From assembly GCA_026394015.1 (NCBI GenBank), contig JAPKZA010000277.1, positions 73,540 to 118,584 on the forward strand: a stretch of 45,045 nt of DNA, read 5' to 3'. Made by a program: the position numbers and the translations under genes. Below are positions 1 through 6,701 of this stretch, piece by piece. Positions within the stretch are counted from its first letter, which is position 1; every line of letters begins with the position of its first letter. Under the pieces are notes generated by a model. That model made no database searches. It was given only the letters and a program-made list of their open reading frames with translations, and had not been told where the DNA came from. The DNA comes from Acidobacteriota bacterium (GTDB lineage: Bacteria > Acidobacteriota > Terriglobia > Bryobacterales > Bryobacteraceae).

Positions 1-465
1 TCGGAACTCCTTTAGTGTCTTGCCTTCGGACGCAATTTGGAAACTGTTGAGGCAATCGAGGTCCAGCAGACGGTTTTCCGCGACGCCGGGATGGGCGAGC
101 TGGCCGGCCTTGATCATGCATTCCTCGTTGAAGGTGCGTTCCTGGTGGGCTAGGCGCATCAGGCGCCACTGGGTATCGGCAATGCGTTGGCAGACGGCGA
201 TTTCGACCTGATCCCGGGGCTGCAATTTGTCGGTGTAGTCGGCGACGACGGCCTTGTAGGCTTCCGGCCCTTCCCAGGGGAGGAGGACGAGACTTTCAAG
301 GGCGGACATGTCGATGACACTGGCGCGGGCGCCGGTGCGGAGGCCGTTGAGGCGGACCTTCATTTTCCCCGGCGCTGTCTTCGGGCCGGTGCTTTTCTGG
401 GCATTCTGCCGGTTGATTTCGGCGCGACGGGCCTTTTTCTCTTCGTCCGTTAGTTGGTTTTCCAT
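1..465 (-). CDS. Partial hypothetical protein of the 'NRxNAxxSTGPxT' family
   Basis: The reading frame is open from an ATG at 463-465 down to the left edge, so at least 155 codons are present and the C-terminus lies outside the window. A purine-rich ribosome site (AAGGAAA) sits just upstream of the ATG. The N-terminus is strongly charged and contains NRQNAQKSTGPKTAPGK followed by a conserved NGLRTGA stretch. This layout is typical of a very common, functionally unknown soluble protein family in Acidobacteriota and Planctomycetota. The rest looks helical and charged, with no signal peptide or membrane segment. I recognise the family by its N-terminal signature only and assign no function. A terminator-like hairpin on the same strand lies just upstream and separates it from older sequence. 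Confidence 0.7.
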   Translation of the reverse strand, partial: MENQLTDEEKKARRAEINRQNAQKSTGPKTAPGKMKVRLNGLRTGARASVIDMSALESLVLLPWEGPEAYKAVVADYTDKLQPRDQVEIAVCQRIADTQWRLMRLAHQERTFNEECMIKAGQLAHPGVAENRLLDLDCLNSFQIASEGKTLKEFR

Positions 466-794
466 GGTGATTTCCTTAAAAGCCGGGGGTAAAAAAGCGA
501 ATGCCCCACCTGGTTGGGCGGGGCATTCGAAAATTCCCTCAGAGCTTTGATTTCAGGCTAGCAAGCGAGGCGGCGAAATCGGATCGGAGGGTGGTCGAGA
601 ATTCCTTGTAGGTGGTTGAACCGTTAGGGACTTATCTTTATTTTCACGTGCTGTGAACGGAATTTGGCGGGAGGGGAAAACGGCAACTCAGGTCTGGAAG
701 TTGTTGATAGGGTGGGAGTTATCGACGGAGTTCCGAAAAGGGCGGGTCCGGGGTCGGCGAATCTGGCCGGCCGGGTGCCCGTTATGATGAACTC
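466..794. other. Gap: terminator and a start-less 30-codon minus-strand tail, no full gene
   Basis: Apart from the terminator, the minus strand has an open stretch at 539-631 ending in TGA. Its residues have a coding-like mix (ends FAASLASLKSKL), but a TAA lies directly upstream and there is no start codon. It may be a gene remnant or chance. I see nothing else convincing here. Confidence 0.4.
491..529 (-). terminator. Rho-independent terminator, minus strand
   Basis: A perfect 10-bp stem (498-507 with 520-529, arm CGAATGCCCC) closes a 12-nt loop. On the minus strand it is followed directly by C and six T residues (491-497). It would end transcription arriving from about 540 and higher. There the minus strand keeps only a start-less open tail of 30 codons (539-631), so its parent gene may be lost. 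Confidence 0.6.
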
Positions 795-1106
795 ATGAGC
801 GATGTAGCCGAGAGCCCGACAGTCCTGAACGACATGGTGCGGCGAATTGCAGAGCGATTCTCGCCGGATAGGATTATCCTTTTTGGCTCACGCGCCCGGG
901 GTGAGGCAGGTCCAGATAGCGTTTCGTATGTCGCCGATCCGAACAAGCGCGCGGCGGAACTCTATGCCTCACTCGTGGACTTCCCCTGTCCGATGGAAAT
1001 TGTGGTTTCTACCAGTGCTCGTTTCGAGCGCTACCGTAACGTAGTCAATACCGTCTACTGGTCGGCATCGCGGGAAGGCAGGGTTCTTTATGAGCGTGCC
1101 GCCTGA
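795..1106 (+). CDS. MNT-type nucleotidyltransferase (TA partner), catalytic Asp pair deleted
   Basis: This is a minimal nucleotidyltransferase of the MNT/HEPN toxin-antitoxin class, 103 aa. The G-S-R motif is clear (LFGSRARGEAGPDS, residues about 29-42), as is the family C-terminus (EGRVLYERA). In the family the G-S-R motif is followed at once by D-x-D, which binds metal for nucleotidyl transfer. Here PDS runs straight into VSYVADPNKRAAELY, so roughly 4-6 residues including the Asp pair are missing in frame. Family knowledge says MNT neutralises its HEPN partner by modifying it; without D-x-D that seems impossible. The gene overlaps the HEPN frame by 17 bp, the usual operon layout. The HEPN gene is also broken, which fits relaxed selection. 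Confidence 0.75.
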   Translation: MSDVAESPTVLNDMVRRIAERFSPDRIILFGSRARGEAGPDSVSYVADPNKRAAELYASLVDFPCPMEIVVSTSARFERYRNVVNTVYWSASREGRVLYERAA

Positions 1107-1503
1107 GGTTGTTGAGGTACTCCAGCAATGGGTCCGCAAAGCGGAACATGATCTCGAAGCGGCAAGGCGGATCATGATGATCGAGGAAGGCTGCCCGTTC
1201 GAACCTGTCTGTTTTCATTGCCAACAAGCCGCCGAAAAGTAGCTGAAGTGTTTGCTCACTCAACAGGCTATTCAGGCACCCCGAACTCACGATCTAAAGG
1301 CGCTTGCCGCACTGATTCCGTTGGGAGTTCGTTTTCCAGTGCGGGTGGAAGATTTGGCCGAACTGAACCCGTATGCCGTTGATGTTCGTTACGCCGATGA
1401 TTGGCGGGAACCGCAATTGATGGATGCCAAGCGGGCGCTTGTGCTGGCTGCGCAGGTTCGGACCGCCGTCCGTGAACTGATGCCGTTGCTTGCGGTTGAG
1501 TAG
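1090..1503 (+). pseudogene. HEPN-domain toxin gene with in-frame amber stop
   Basis: From the ATG at 1090 the frame encodes 50 residues of a typical HEPN protein (KAEHDLEAAR, then CFHCQQAAEK), stops at TAG 1240-1242, and resumes at once in the same frame as LKCLL. It then runs through THDLKALAALI and the conserved LNPYAVDVRYADD segment to a TAG at 1501-1503. The family has Tyr or another residue at the stop position (AAEK-Y-LKALL), so a single change from TAC/TAT to TAG explains the break. Full length would be 137 codons, normal for the family. HEPN proteins of this class are RNases paired with MNT antitoxins. It is called a pseudogene because of the nonsense codon; suppression or a restart at TTG 1252 is possible but unlikely to restore the fold. 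Confidence 0.8.
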
Positions 1504-1689
1504 ATCCGTAGGACTCCGCCGCGAACTTCGTTTTGGCGCGGTCGGCCTCGGGTTCGGGTACGAGATCGCGTTTGGGGCGACCGCATCCCAGCTAGTCTTT
1601 GGCGGATCGGTCGGGTCGGCAAACCTTTGGTTAGCGGGCGTACTTGCCAGCACCGGTGCGGCCTTGTTTCCGCAGCGGAGGGAGACTTT

Positions 1690-1729
1690 GTTAACGGTCA
1701 TGTTAAAACGTAGTTTTTTGATTGTGAGG
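1690..1729 (+). repeat. Left terminal inverted repeat, copy A
   Basis: It pairs imperfectly with 2232-2271. The core AAAACGTAGTTTT is itself near-palindromic. Confidence 0.8.
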
Positions 1730-2045
1730 CCGACCGGTACCGCCGTGGAAGCGGCGGGAAAGGGTCAAACCACTTGCTCGGCCGACCGCAGATGGCACAC
1801 CGGCATAATGGTTGAGGCGGGGGAGGACTCGGGCAAGCAGTTGTTTGGGTACCTTGATCTGTCCTCTCTTCGTTCGCCGACTGTGACCGATAACGGCGCT
1901 GGCCCTCGCGGTGCGCCTCGCGTCCCGGAACGCTTTGCTGATAACGCTGATAGGCAGCCTTCCGTTGCTGGCGACGGACTTCCGTGCGACATGGGTCGCA
2001 GCAATAGCGCTGCCCGCCATCGCAGCTAACGCAAACCACGAACAT
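1698..2045 (-). CDS. Cys/Arg-rich small protein carried by element A
   Basis: Read from the ATG at 2045 this is 115 aa. It opens with a Cys cluster (CVSCDGGQRYCCDPC), followed by a very basic stretch (RRQQRKAAYQRYQQS) and a Pro-rich C-terminus with a second Cys cluster (CRCAICG). The pattern suggests a metal-binding, nucleic-acid-binding protein. Short ORFs of this type are common in Acidobacteriota and Proteobacteria and I associate them with IS-like elements, but I cannot confirm that here. The frame extends upstream to a GTG at 2117. In copy B this upstream stretch keeps a Cys pair (CGNSAC) that is Tyr and Gly in copy A, so copy A looks degraded. The stop codon lies inside the left inverted repeat. 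No function is assigned. Confidence 0.5.
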   Translation of the reverse strand: MFVVCVSCDGGQRYCCDPCRTEVRRQQRKAAYQRYQQSVPGREAHREGQRRYRSQSANEERTDQGTQTTACPSPPPPQPLCRCAICGRPSKWFDPFPPLPRRYRSASQSKNYVLT

Positions 2046-2231
2046 CGCTCGGCCTGCTGGATTTCCGTAGAGCTTCTGGCGAAGACCAGGAGAACCATCA
2101 ACACTTGATTCGGCCACCTCGGAATCATGGCATCGGAACGAGCTGAACTAAAGCCGCGTTTCCGACCCACCGCCTCGATGATCCGAGGATGAGTCGCGCC
2201 TCCGGCGCGGATGATGTTGTTGGCGAATCGG

Positions 2232-2271
2232 CCCAATGCTCAGAAAACTACGTTTTATGAGGATCGCTAAC
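2232..2271 (-). repeat. Right terminal inverted repeat, copy A
   Basis: Its reverse complement begins GTTAGCGATCCTCAT and matches the left end. It interrupts the hicB-like frame. Confidence 0.8.
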
Positions 2272-2451
2272 CTCTCTCTTGTAGAGATCGATCACTTCGT
2301 CAACGGCTGTGCATAGTTGTTCGAAAACTGCCAACTCGTTGTCGCCATGGCAGCCGCGGATGAGCAAGCCCGGAGAACTACCGACGAAGCACTGGTCCTC
2401 GTCGGACCACGCCACGATCTTCAAGTAACGTGCGCTCTCCTTTACCGACAC
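2248..2451 (-). pseudogene. hicB: HicB-family antitoxin, 3' half lost at element A
   Basis: The first 60 residues match the HicB antitoxin core: YLKIVAWSDEDQCFVGSSPG, then GCHGDNELAVFEQLCTAVDEVIDLYKRE. After the Glu of YKRE the frame enters the right inverted repeat of element A (from 2271 down) and ends seven codons later in element sequence. Full HicB proteins continue for about 50 residues with a DNA-binding part, which is absent. The sequence on the far side of the element (below 1690) does not continue the protein, so the insertion was followed by loss of flanking DNA. The start is a GTG without a clear ribosome site. No HicA toxin is visible next to it. Confidence 0.7.
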
Positions 2452-2830
2452 CGCAAACTATCCAAACGGAACCCACCTCACGAAGTGTTGATCTGCCGCG
2501 ATTGGGAAAGTGACTCGGTATCGCGCCCAGTCCGGCTGCCCGATACTGGATCCGACAAGTTCGGCCGTCGCCCTTATTGGGCGACCGCCACCCCTCTGTG
2601 TCAGGCCTGCACTTTTGCTCGCCCGCCCCAGCTTCCGCCTCAGCTGTTCGTTGGCGACCACTTCTCCCGCTCGCGGCAGGAGTAGAACCAGCGCCGTGGT
2701 AGGTACACCGTGGCCCCACTTACTCAGGGTAATCCAACCAGGGAATGCAAACCTTCACGGTGGCGGACTGTGCTAGAGTTACAAATTCATATTTGCCCAA
2801 TTTGAGGTGGATTTGAGAGGAGATGACGCG
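2452..2830. other. Gap: no recognisable gene
   Basis: There are open frames on both strands. The longest minus-strand ones (for example to 2719) show no family I know, and a HicA partner for the adjacent hicB fragment is not evident. The region is probably decayed DNA. Confidence 0.35.
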
Positions 2831-3265
2831 ATGTTGCTAATGGGTGTTCCCAAGATTCGTCAGGAGAGTTCGATGTCGTGCTGGCATGCGTCGGCGCGGA
2901 TGTTATATGGGTACAAGCGACGAGCTTCCATTAACCCACTGCCTGCGGCATATACAGCGAATGCTGGTTTGACCGGGCGGCAGTTTATCGATCTGGCAAA
3001 GACGGTAGGTCTCCGGACAGTACCGCAAGTGAACCAGAGCTTTGACTGGAGCTACCTCGACAATCTGCTTCGAGTGTATGGACCCATATGGGCCGCTGGG
3101 AGATGGAACGGATTTCCGCATATTATCGTCATCGTCGGCGCATTTGCGGACGGCAAGATTGCGTACATCGACCCTGCCGATGGGCTGCAGCATGGTCAGG
3201 ACATGAAGTGGTTTAACGAAAAAATCGCATCGGAAGTAGCGATCCCAATGATGTACCTGCCGTAG
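2831..3265 (+). CDS. Papain-like cysteine protease (C70/AvrRpt2-like)
   Basis: This 144-aa protein has the layout of the small papain-like proteases of the AvrRpt2/C70 clan. The nucleophile motif is QESSMSCWHASARML, with Cys near residue 18 and the preceding Gln as oxyanion helper. The His lies in FPHIIVIVGAF (near 106) and the Asp in IDPADG (near 120). I chose the ATG at 2831 because AGAGGAG sits 10 bases upstream; a longer frame from a GTG at 2807 has no ribosome site. No signal peptide is present, so it is cytosolic or exported by a non-Sec route. It stands alone between two copies of the 582-bp element, in a region rich in toxin-antitoxin debris, so it may be a mobile cargo gene. Known relatives include effectors and toxins; the substrate here is unknown. 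Confidence 0.72.
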   Translation: MLLMGVPKIRQESSMSCWHASARMLYGYKRRASINPLPAAYTANAGLTGRQFIDLAKTVGLRTVPQVNQSFDWSYLDNLLRVYGPIWAAGRWNGFPHIIVIVGAFADGKIAYIDPADGLQHGQDMKWFNEKIASEVAIPMMYLP

Positions 3266-3657
3266 GGCGGGTACATTTGATGAGCGAGGGGACACCGCGC
3301 TCCGCCGCCAAAGCGTAGCCGAACCCCTTTCGTGTCGAGGGTTTCGAGAACGTTAGAGTACGTAAATTTCCCTTTCTTGAGGTGCCCCCTAAGAAAGGTA
3401 GTGAAAAACGTGTCCCCCGTTGTCCCCTTGTCCCCCGAAGGTGGTTTTGACACCGAAACGGGGCACCCCCCCGGGGCTGTTGGGTCCTTCCGGACTGTTT
3501 TCCGTGAGAGTTTGAATCTTTGCGCAAGGCCGCTAGTCAGTGGGGTGAAAAGTTGTTGACGGAAGCGGAGACGGGGGGAGATTCAGCGGGGGCCGGGCGT
3601 TTTTGGTGGTGCCGTTCTACGGGAACGTCAAAAGATTTATGGGTTGTAGGCCCAAAT
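3266..3657. other. Gap: no supported gene
   Basis: This stretch between the protease stop and element B has short overlapping frames on both strands, low-complexity runs of GTCCCC type near 3410-3440, and no recognisable protein. It is probably non-coding or decayed. Confidence 0.35.
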
Positions 3658-3697
3658 GTTAACGGTCATGTAAAAACGTAGTTTTTTGATCGTGAGG
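3658..3697 (+). repeat. Left terminal inverted repeat, copy B
   Basis: It pairs imperfectly with 4200-4239 and shares the AAAACGTAGTTTT block. Confidence 0.8.
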
Positions 3698-4013
3698 CCG
3701 ACCGGTACCGCCGTGGAAGCGGCGGGAAAGGGTCAAGCCACTTGCTCTGCCGACCGCAGATGGCACACCGGCAGAATGGTTGAGGCGGGGTAGGACTCGG
3801 GCAAGCAGTTGTTTGGGTACCTTGATCTGTCCTCTCTTCGTTCGCCGACTGTGACCGATAACGGCGCTGGCACTCGCGGTGCGCCTCGCGTCCCGGAACG
3901 CTTTGCTGATAACGCTGAGAGGCAGCCTTCCATTGCTGGCGACGGACTTCCGTGCGACACGGGTCGCAGCAATAGCGCTGCCCGCGATCGCAGCTAACGC
4001 AAACCACGAACAT
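3666..4013 (-). CDS. Cys/Arg-rich small protein carried by element B
   Basis: This is the counterpart of the ORF in copy A, also 115 aa from the ATG at 4013. It keeps CVSCDRGQRYCCDPC and the basic stretch. The in-frame upstream sequence still encodes CGNSACRAM, a further Cys pair that would complete a zinc-binding pattern, but no standard start codon lies between it and the upstream TAG, so the true start is uncertain. Over the 348-bp frame the two copies differ at 11 bases and 10 of these change the residue, which argues that neither copy has been under protein-level selection since they separated. The stop is inside the inverted repeat, as in copy A. Confidence 0.5.
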   Translation of the reverse strand: MFVVCVSCDRGQRYCCDPCRTEVRRQQWKAASQRYQQSVPGREAHRECQRRYRSQSANEERTDQGTQTTACPSPTPPQPFCRCAICGRQSKWLDPFPPLPRRYRSASRSKNYVFT

Positions 4014-4199
4014 CGCTCGGCAGGCTGAATTTCCGCAGAGCTTCTGGCGAAGAACAGGAGAACCATCAACACTTGATTCGGCTACCTCGGAATTATGGCA
4101 TCGGAACGAGCTGAACTAAAGCCGCGTTTCCGACCCACCGCCTCGATGATCCGAGGATGACTCGCGCCTCCGGCGCGGATGATGTTGTTGGCGAATCGG

Positions 4200-4239
4200 C
4201 CCAATGATCAGAAAACTACGTTTTCTGAGGATCGCTAAC
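4200..4239 (-). repeat. Right terminal inverted repeat, copy B
   Basis: Its reverse complement starts GTTAGCGATCCTCAG and matches the left end without gaps. Confidence 0.8.
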
Positions 4240-4411
4240 AGACTTAGGCACTCGTGACAGACGGGACCAGCACGCCAGCGTGGCATTTATCCCTTTACGT
4301 GCACCTTCGCGACATATGGGGTTCTCATGTGTCATTCAGGGTCAGCACCGGGGGGATTGCGGGGAAGCGGACTCCTCTGGCGTTAGACTAAACTTAGGAT
4401 TAGGAGTTGCC

Positions 4412-4603
4412 ATGCAAGATTCTGGCCTTATCGTCTCAAACCCAAAGGTCATGATGGGCAAACCCGTCATTCGGGGGACTCGGATCACCGTCGAGATGCT
4501 TTTGGAGAAATTCGCGGCTGGGCAGACCGAAGAACAAATCCTCCGGGTTCATCCTCACATCACCCGAGAGGGCATCCGGGCCGCTTTATCGTTCGCAGCC
4601 TAA
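4412..4603 (+). CDS. DUF433 antitoxin (VapB45-like)
   Basis: This 63-aa protein carries the DUF433 signature: IVSNPKVMMGKPVIRGTRITVEMLLEK, then ILRVHPHITREGIRAAL, a winged-helix-like DNA-binding fold. The ATG at 4412 has AGGAG six bases upstream; the frame opens earlier but only this start gives a normal family N-terminus. It is followed after 44 bp by a DUF5615 toxin gene, the standard partner. Such antitoxins bind the toxin and usually repress their own promoter. Both members look intact, unlike most TA pairs in this window. Confidence 0.85.
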   Translation: MQDSGLIVSNPKVMMGKPVIRGTRITVEMLLEKFAAGQTEEQILRVHPHITREGIRAALSFAA

Positions 4604-4647
4604 GCGCTGCAGGCGTCGGTTGTGTATCCACTGGAACGCGTGGCATT

Positions 4648-5004
4648 TTGAAGCTGGCGGCGGACGAATGCGTCGAAGCTCCGACGATGTCCGCTCTTCG
4701 CGCCTCTGGCCACGCTGTGCTGTTCATCGCAGAGACCTCTCCGGGAATCGAGGACACGGAAGTATTGGAGATCGCACGCCGGGAACGGGCCCTTCTGCCG
4801 ACCGCCGACAAGGACTTCGGAGAACCGGTCCATCGGAACCGGGAACCGCATCGTGGCGTGCTACTGATTCGGTCGCCAGAAGACGATCCGGACGAAAATG
4901 CGGCTAACGTTCTCGCCGCGGTGGATCAGCACGGACCGGCCCTGCTTGATCGGTTTTCCGTTCTTGTGGGCCGCGCCCTGCGGATTAGAGTTGCGCCCGG
5001 TTAG
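4648..5004 (+). CDS. DUF5615 PIN-like toxin (VapC45-like)
   Basis: This 118-aa protein belongs to the DUF5615 PIN-like ribonuclease group. The acidic start motif (KLAADECV) and the second acidic motif (LLPTADKDFGE, near residue 52) supply the metal-binding carboxylates expected of a PIN fold. Length is normal. The start is a TTG at 4648 with a poor ribosome site; it is chosen because the family begins within two or three residues of the ADE motif. It lies 44 bp after the DUF433 antitoxin and should be co-transcribed with it. Role by family: RNA cleavage toxin held inactive by the antitoxin. Confidence 0.82.
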   Translation: MKLAADECVEAPTMSALRASGHAVLFIAETSPGIEDTEVLEIARRERALLPTADKDFGEPVHRNREPHRGVLLIRSPEDDPDENAANVLAAVDQHGPALLDRFSVLVGRALRIRVAPG

Positions 5005-5071
5005 TCCCGCATCGAGAGAGGCGCAGCTACGACTTCGCGCGAGTGGATGACGGCGCCACTGCATCTTGCAA

Positions 5072-5542
5072 CTATCGACTGAGGTCTGGCTGGTCGCCAC
5101 GATACCGTTCATCGAAGCCAACTTCCCACGGGAGCTTTCCGCTCATGTCGGGCCACACAAGCTGCACAGCCGGAAATTCATCGTGCCCGTAGTACCACTG
5201 TGTGTAAGTCATGCGATTTCGGAGATTTTCGAGCGTCACATGCCGAAACCCGCATGTGTAGCCTTCAAGGAGTTCGTCGGAGGTGTCCCCATTCCTGAAA
5301 CACCCTCGCTCTCGGGCCATCTCGCTAACATCGTTGATCAGCGTGTGCATAGTATCGAGATCGAGCCCGAACAAGATGACCTCGGGTTGTCCGAGATTCT
5401 CGAATAAGCCAAGTGAGTAGGCAAACGCTGGCTCTCCTTCGCCGGCTCCAACCTTGATTACATACCAGCCTTGGTCCTCAAGTATCCGGAGGAGATCCCG
5501 GTCCTGGTCGTCAAGGGTCGGATCTGATGATTGACGCGGCAT
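5072..5542 (-). CDS. DUF4262 protein
   Basis: This 156-aa soluble protein matches DUF4262: LEDQGWYVIKVGAGEGEPAFAYS, then GLFENLGQPEVILFGLDLDTMHTLINDV, and a C-terminal WYYGHDEFPAVQLVWPD segment. Nothing firm is known of the biochemical role of the family; it is common in accessory regions. No signal peptide or membrane segment. It points toward the DUF433/DUF5615 pair and ends 67 bp after that pair. Start at the ATG 5542. Confidence 0.8.
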   Translation of the reverse strand: MPRQSSDPTLDDQDRDLLRILEDQGWYVIKVGAGEGEPAFAYSLGLFENLGQPEVILFGLDLDTMHTLINDVSEMARERGCFRNGDTSDELLEGYTCGFRHVTLENLRNRMTYTQWYYGHDEFPAVQLVWPDMSGKLPWEVGFDERYRGDQPDLSR

Positions 5543-5878
5543 CGGGGTACTCCAAGAGTGTACGTCGGGCTACGTCAACACCACAATTTATCCAACCGGC
5601 GTCAACGCATCGAAACCTCCCGTACCCGCTGAAACAACAGCCGCCCAGCCACTCCCAGCGCGAAGCAAAAAGTTCGAAAGGTATCCACCAGCGGGGGGCC
5701 GGTGGCGTTGTTCCAGACGCCCGTGACCGGACTGATTCCGTTGCGTGGACCCAAGAGGATATTCCACGGAGACACCCTGCGGACTGGGCATCCGCCAAAT
5801 GGACTCCGCCGAAGAGGGCTCGACCTGCTCGGTGCCGTGCTAGAGTGCCACCAGGTAACACCTAGGAGTACTCCGCTT
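5543..5878. other. Gap: no supported gene
   Basis: Open frames exist on both strands but none shows a recognisable protein. The right end should hold the promoter of the RHH/ParE pair: TAGGAG at 5863-5868 precedes the RHH ATG by about 11 bases. Confidence 0.35.
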
Positions 5879-6163
5879 ATGGCGACACTTTCGACGACCA
5901 GCGTAAAGCTCGATAGTGCGATGAAAGAACGTTTACATCGACTGGCCTCGGCGCGCCGCCGGTCCCCGCACTGGGTCATGCGCGAAGCAATCGGACAGTA
6001 TGTGGAGCGCGAGGAGAAGCGGGAGCAACTCCGTCAGGACGCGCTCGCCGCATGGGCCGATTATCAGATCAATGGCCTGCATGTTACCGCCAAGGAAGCT
6101 GACGGGTGGCTCGCCAAACTTGAGGCGGGCAAGCGAGCCGTGATTCCCAAATGCCACGACTGA
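5879..6163 (+). CDS. Ribbon-helix-helix antitoxin (CopG/ParD type)
   Basis: This 94-aa protein starts with a short beta strand and two helices typical of ribbon-helix-helix repressors (TTSVKLDSAMKERLHRLASARRRSPHWVMREAI), followed by a charged helical tail for toxin binding. The ATG at 5879 is chosen by the RHH start and the AGGAG upstream; the frame is open earlier without family similarity. It overlaps the downstream ParE-like gene by 13 bp, the usual antitoxin-first order with translational coupling. It likely represses its own promoter. Intact in length and motifs. Confidence 0.87.
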   Translation: MATLSTTSVKLDSAMKERLHRLASARRRSPHWVMREAIGQYVEREEKREQLRQDALAAWADYQINGLHVTAKEADGWLAKLEAGKRAVIPKCHD

Positions 6164-6441
6164 GGCGGTCCCCGCCGGCCTTGCTGGATATGGCAAGGCT
6201 CCATGAGTTCCTGGCGTCCAAGAGCTCGGATGCAGCACAGCGAGGCGTGAGGGCCATTCGGCAGGGGGTTGAAGCGCTCAGCAGACACCCGGAGATCGGT
6301 CGTCCCGTTGAGGACTTAGCGCCGGAGTTTCGTGAGTGGGTCATCGAATTCGGGCAAGGGGCCTATGTCGCCTTGTATCACTACGACGGGAAGGAGGTGG
6401 TGGTTCTCCCGGTCCGCAACGGACGCGAAGCCGGATATTGA
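6151..6441 (+). CDS. ParE/RelE-family toxin
   Basis: This 96-aa protein has the ParE/RelE plan: an N-terminal helix hairpin (LHEFLASKSSDAAQRGVRAI), LSRHPEIGRPVEDL, then the beta sheet with YVALYHYDGKEVVVLPVRNGREAGY at the C-terminus, a common ParE ending. ParE toxins poison DNA gyrase and RelE toxins cut mRNA; sequence alone does not tell which applies, although partnering with an RHH protein favours ParE. It overlaps the antitoxin by 13 bp. Both look functional. Confidence 0.87.
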   Translation: MPRLRRSPPALLDMARLHEFLASKSSDAAQRGVRAIRQGVEALSRHPEIGRPVEDLAPEFREWVIEFGQGAYVALYHYDGKEVVVLPVRNGREAGY

Positions 6442-6540
6442 TTCCTGCCGGCGCAAATCTGTTCCGTGATCGACCTTCGGCGGGCAGATCACCAAAGTTC
6501 GAAACGCGTCCGCCATACGGGCGTGTCCGGACCACGCATA

Positions 6541-6577
6541 CAACCACGGTGGTTGAGCCCATCGGGCTCTCTCAACC
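6541..6577. terminator. Hairpin cluster after parE-like gene
   Basis: Two mutually exclusive hairpins overlap: CAACCAC/GTGGTTG (6541-6555) and GGTTGAGCCC with GGGCTCTCTCAACC (6551-6577, with a bulge). There is no T-run on either strand, so the terminator role between the converging ParE-like and PEP-CTERM genes is inferred from position. Confidence 0.3.
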
Positions 6578-6701
6578 CCTCGACCGCTCGATTCTCGGTT
6601 GACCGCCCGGCGTCTCCGTGGAAGGTGAAATTCCCCGTATGTTTGCGCGGCGGGGAGTTCCTGGCGCGTGTAAAAGACTCGACGGTTACCTTGGGTGCGT
6701 T

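Larger units (their letters stand above)
1690..2271. mobile_element. 582-bp inverted-repeat element, copy A
   Basis: The element is exactly as long as copy B at 3658-4239 and I count 21 differences (about 96% identity). Both ends carry imperfect 40-bp inverted repeats that start GTTARCGRTC and share an inner AAAACGTAGTTTT block. The base outside the left end is T in both copies, so the element may begin TGTTA, like IS21-type ends. I see no target-site duplication. Its only plausible gene, on the minus strand, runs into the left repeat. No transposase is present, so it is probably a non-autonomous derivative. The right end lies inside a hicB-like gene. Confidence 0.85.
3658..4239. mobile_element. 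582-bp inverted-repeat element, copy B
   Basis: Same length and same orientation as copy A, about 96% identical. The right end reads GATCGCTAACA, so with the T before the left end this copy shows TGTTA...TAACA termini. I found no clear target-site duplication. The only gene is the Cys/Arg-rich ORF on the minus strand. Together with copy A it brackets 2272-3657, giving the look of a composite element. Confidence 0.85.

Noticed and set aside
1490-2029. 179-codon plus-strand frame across the HEPN end and element A
   Set aside because: It crosses the element boundary and has no recognisable domain; it is likely chance in GC-rich DNA.
1703-2236. 177-codon minus-strand frame in element A (shorter match in copy B)
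   Set aside because: Lower-quality composition than the Cys-rich frame and it is shortened in copy B; treated as a shadow, although a start-proximal role cannot be excluded.
3400-3440. Run of GTCCCC-like repeats suggesting a CRISPR or tandem array
   Set aside because: Only three short imperfect units without regular spacers.
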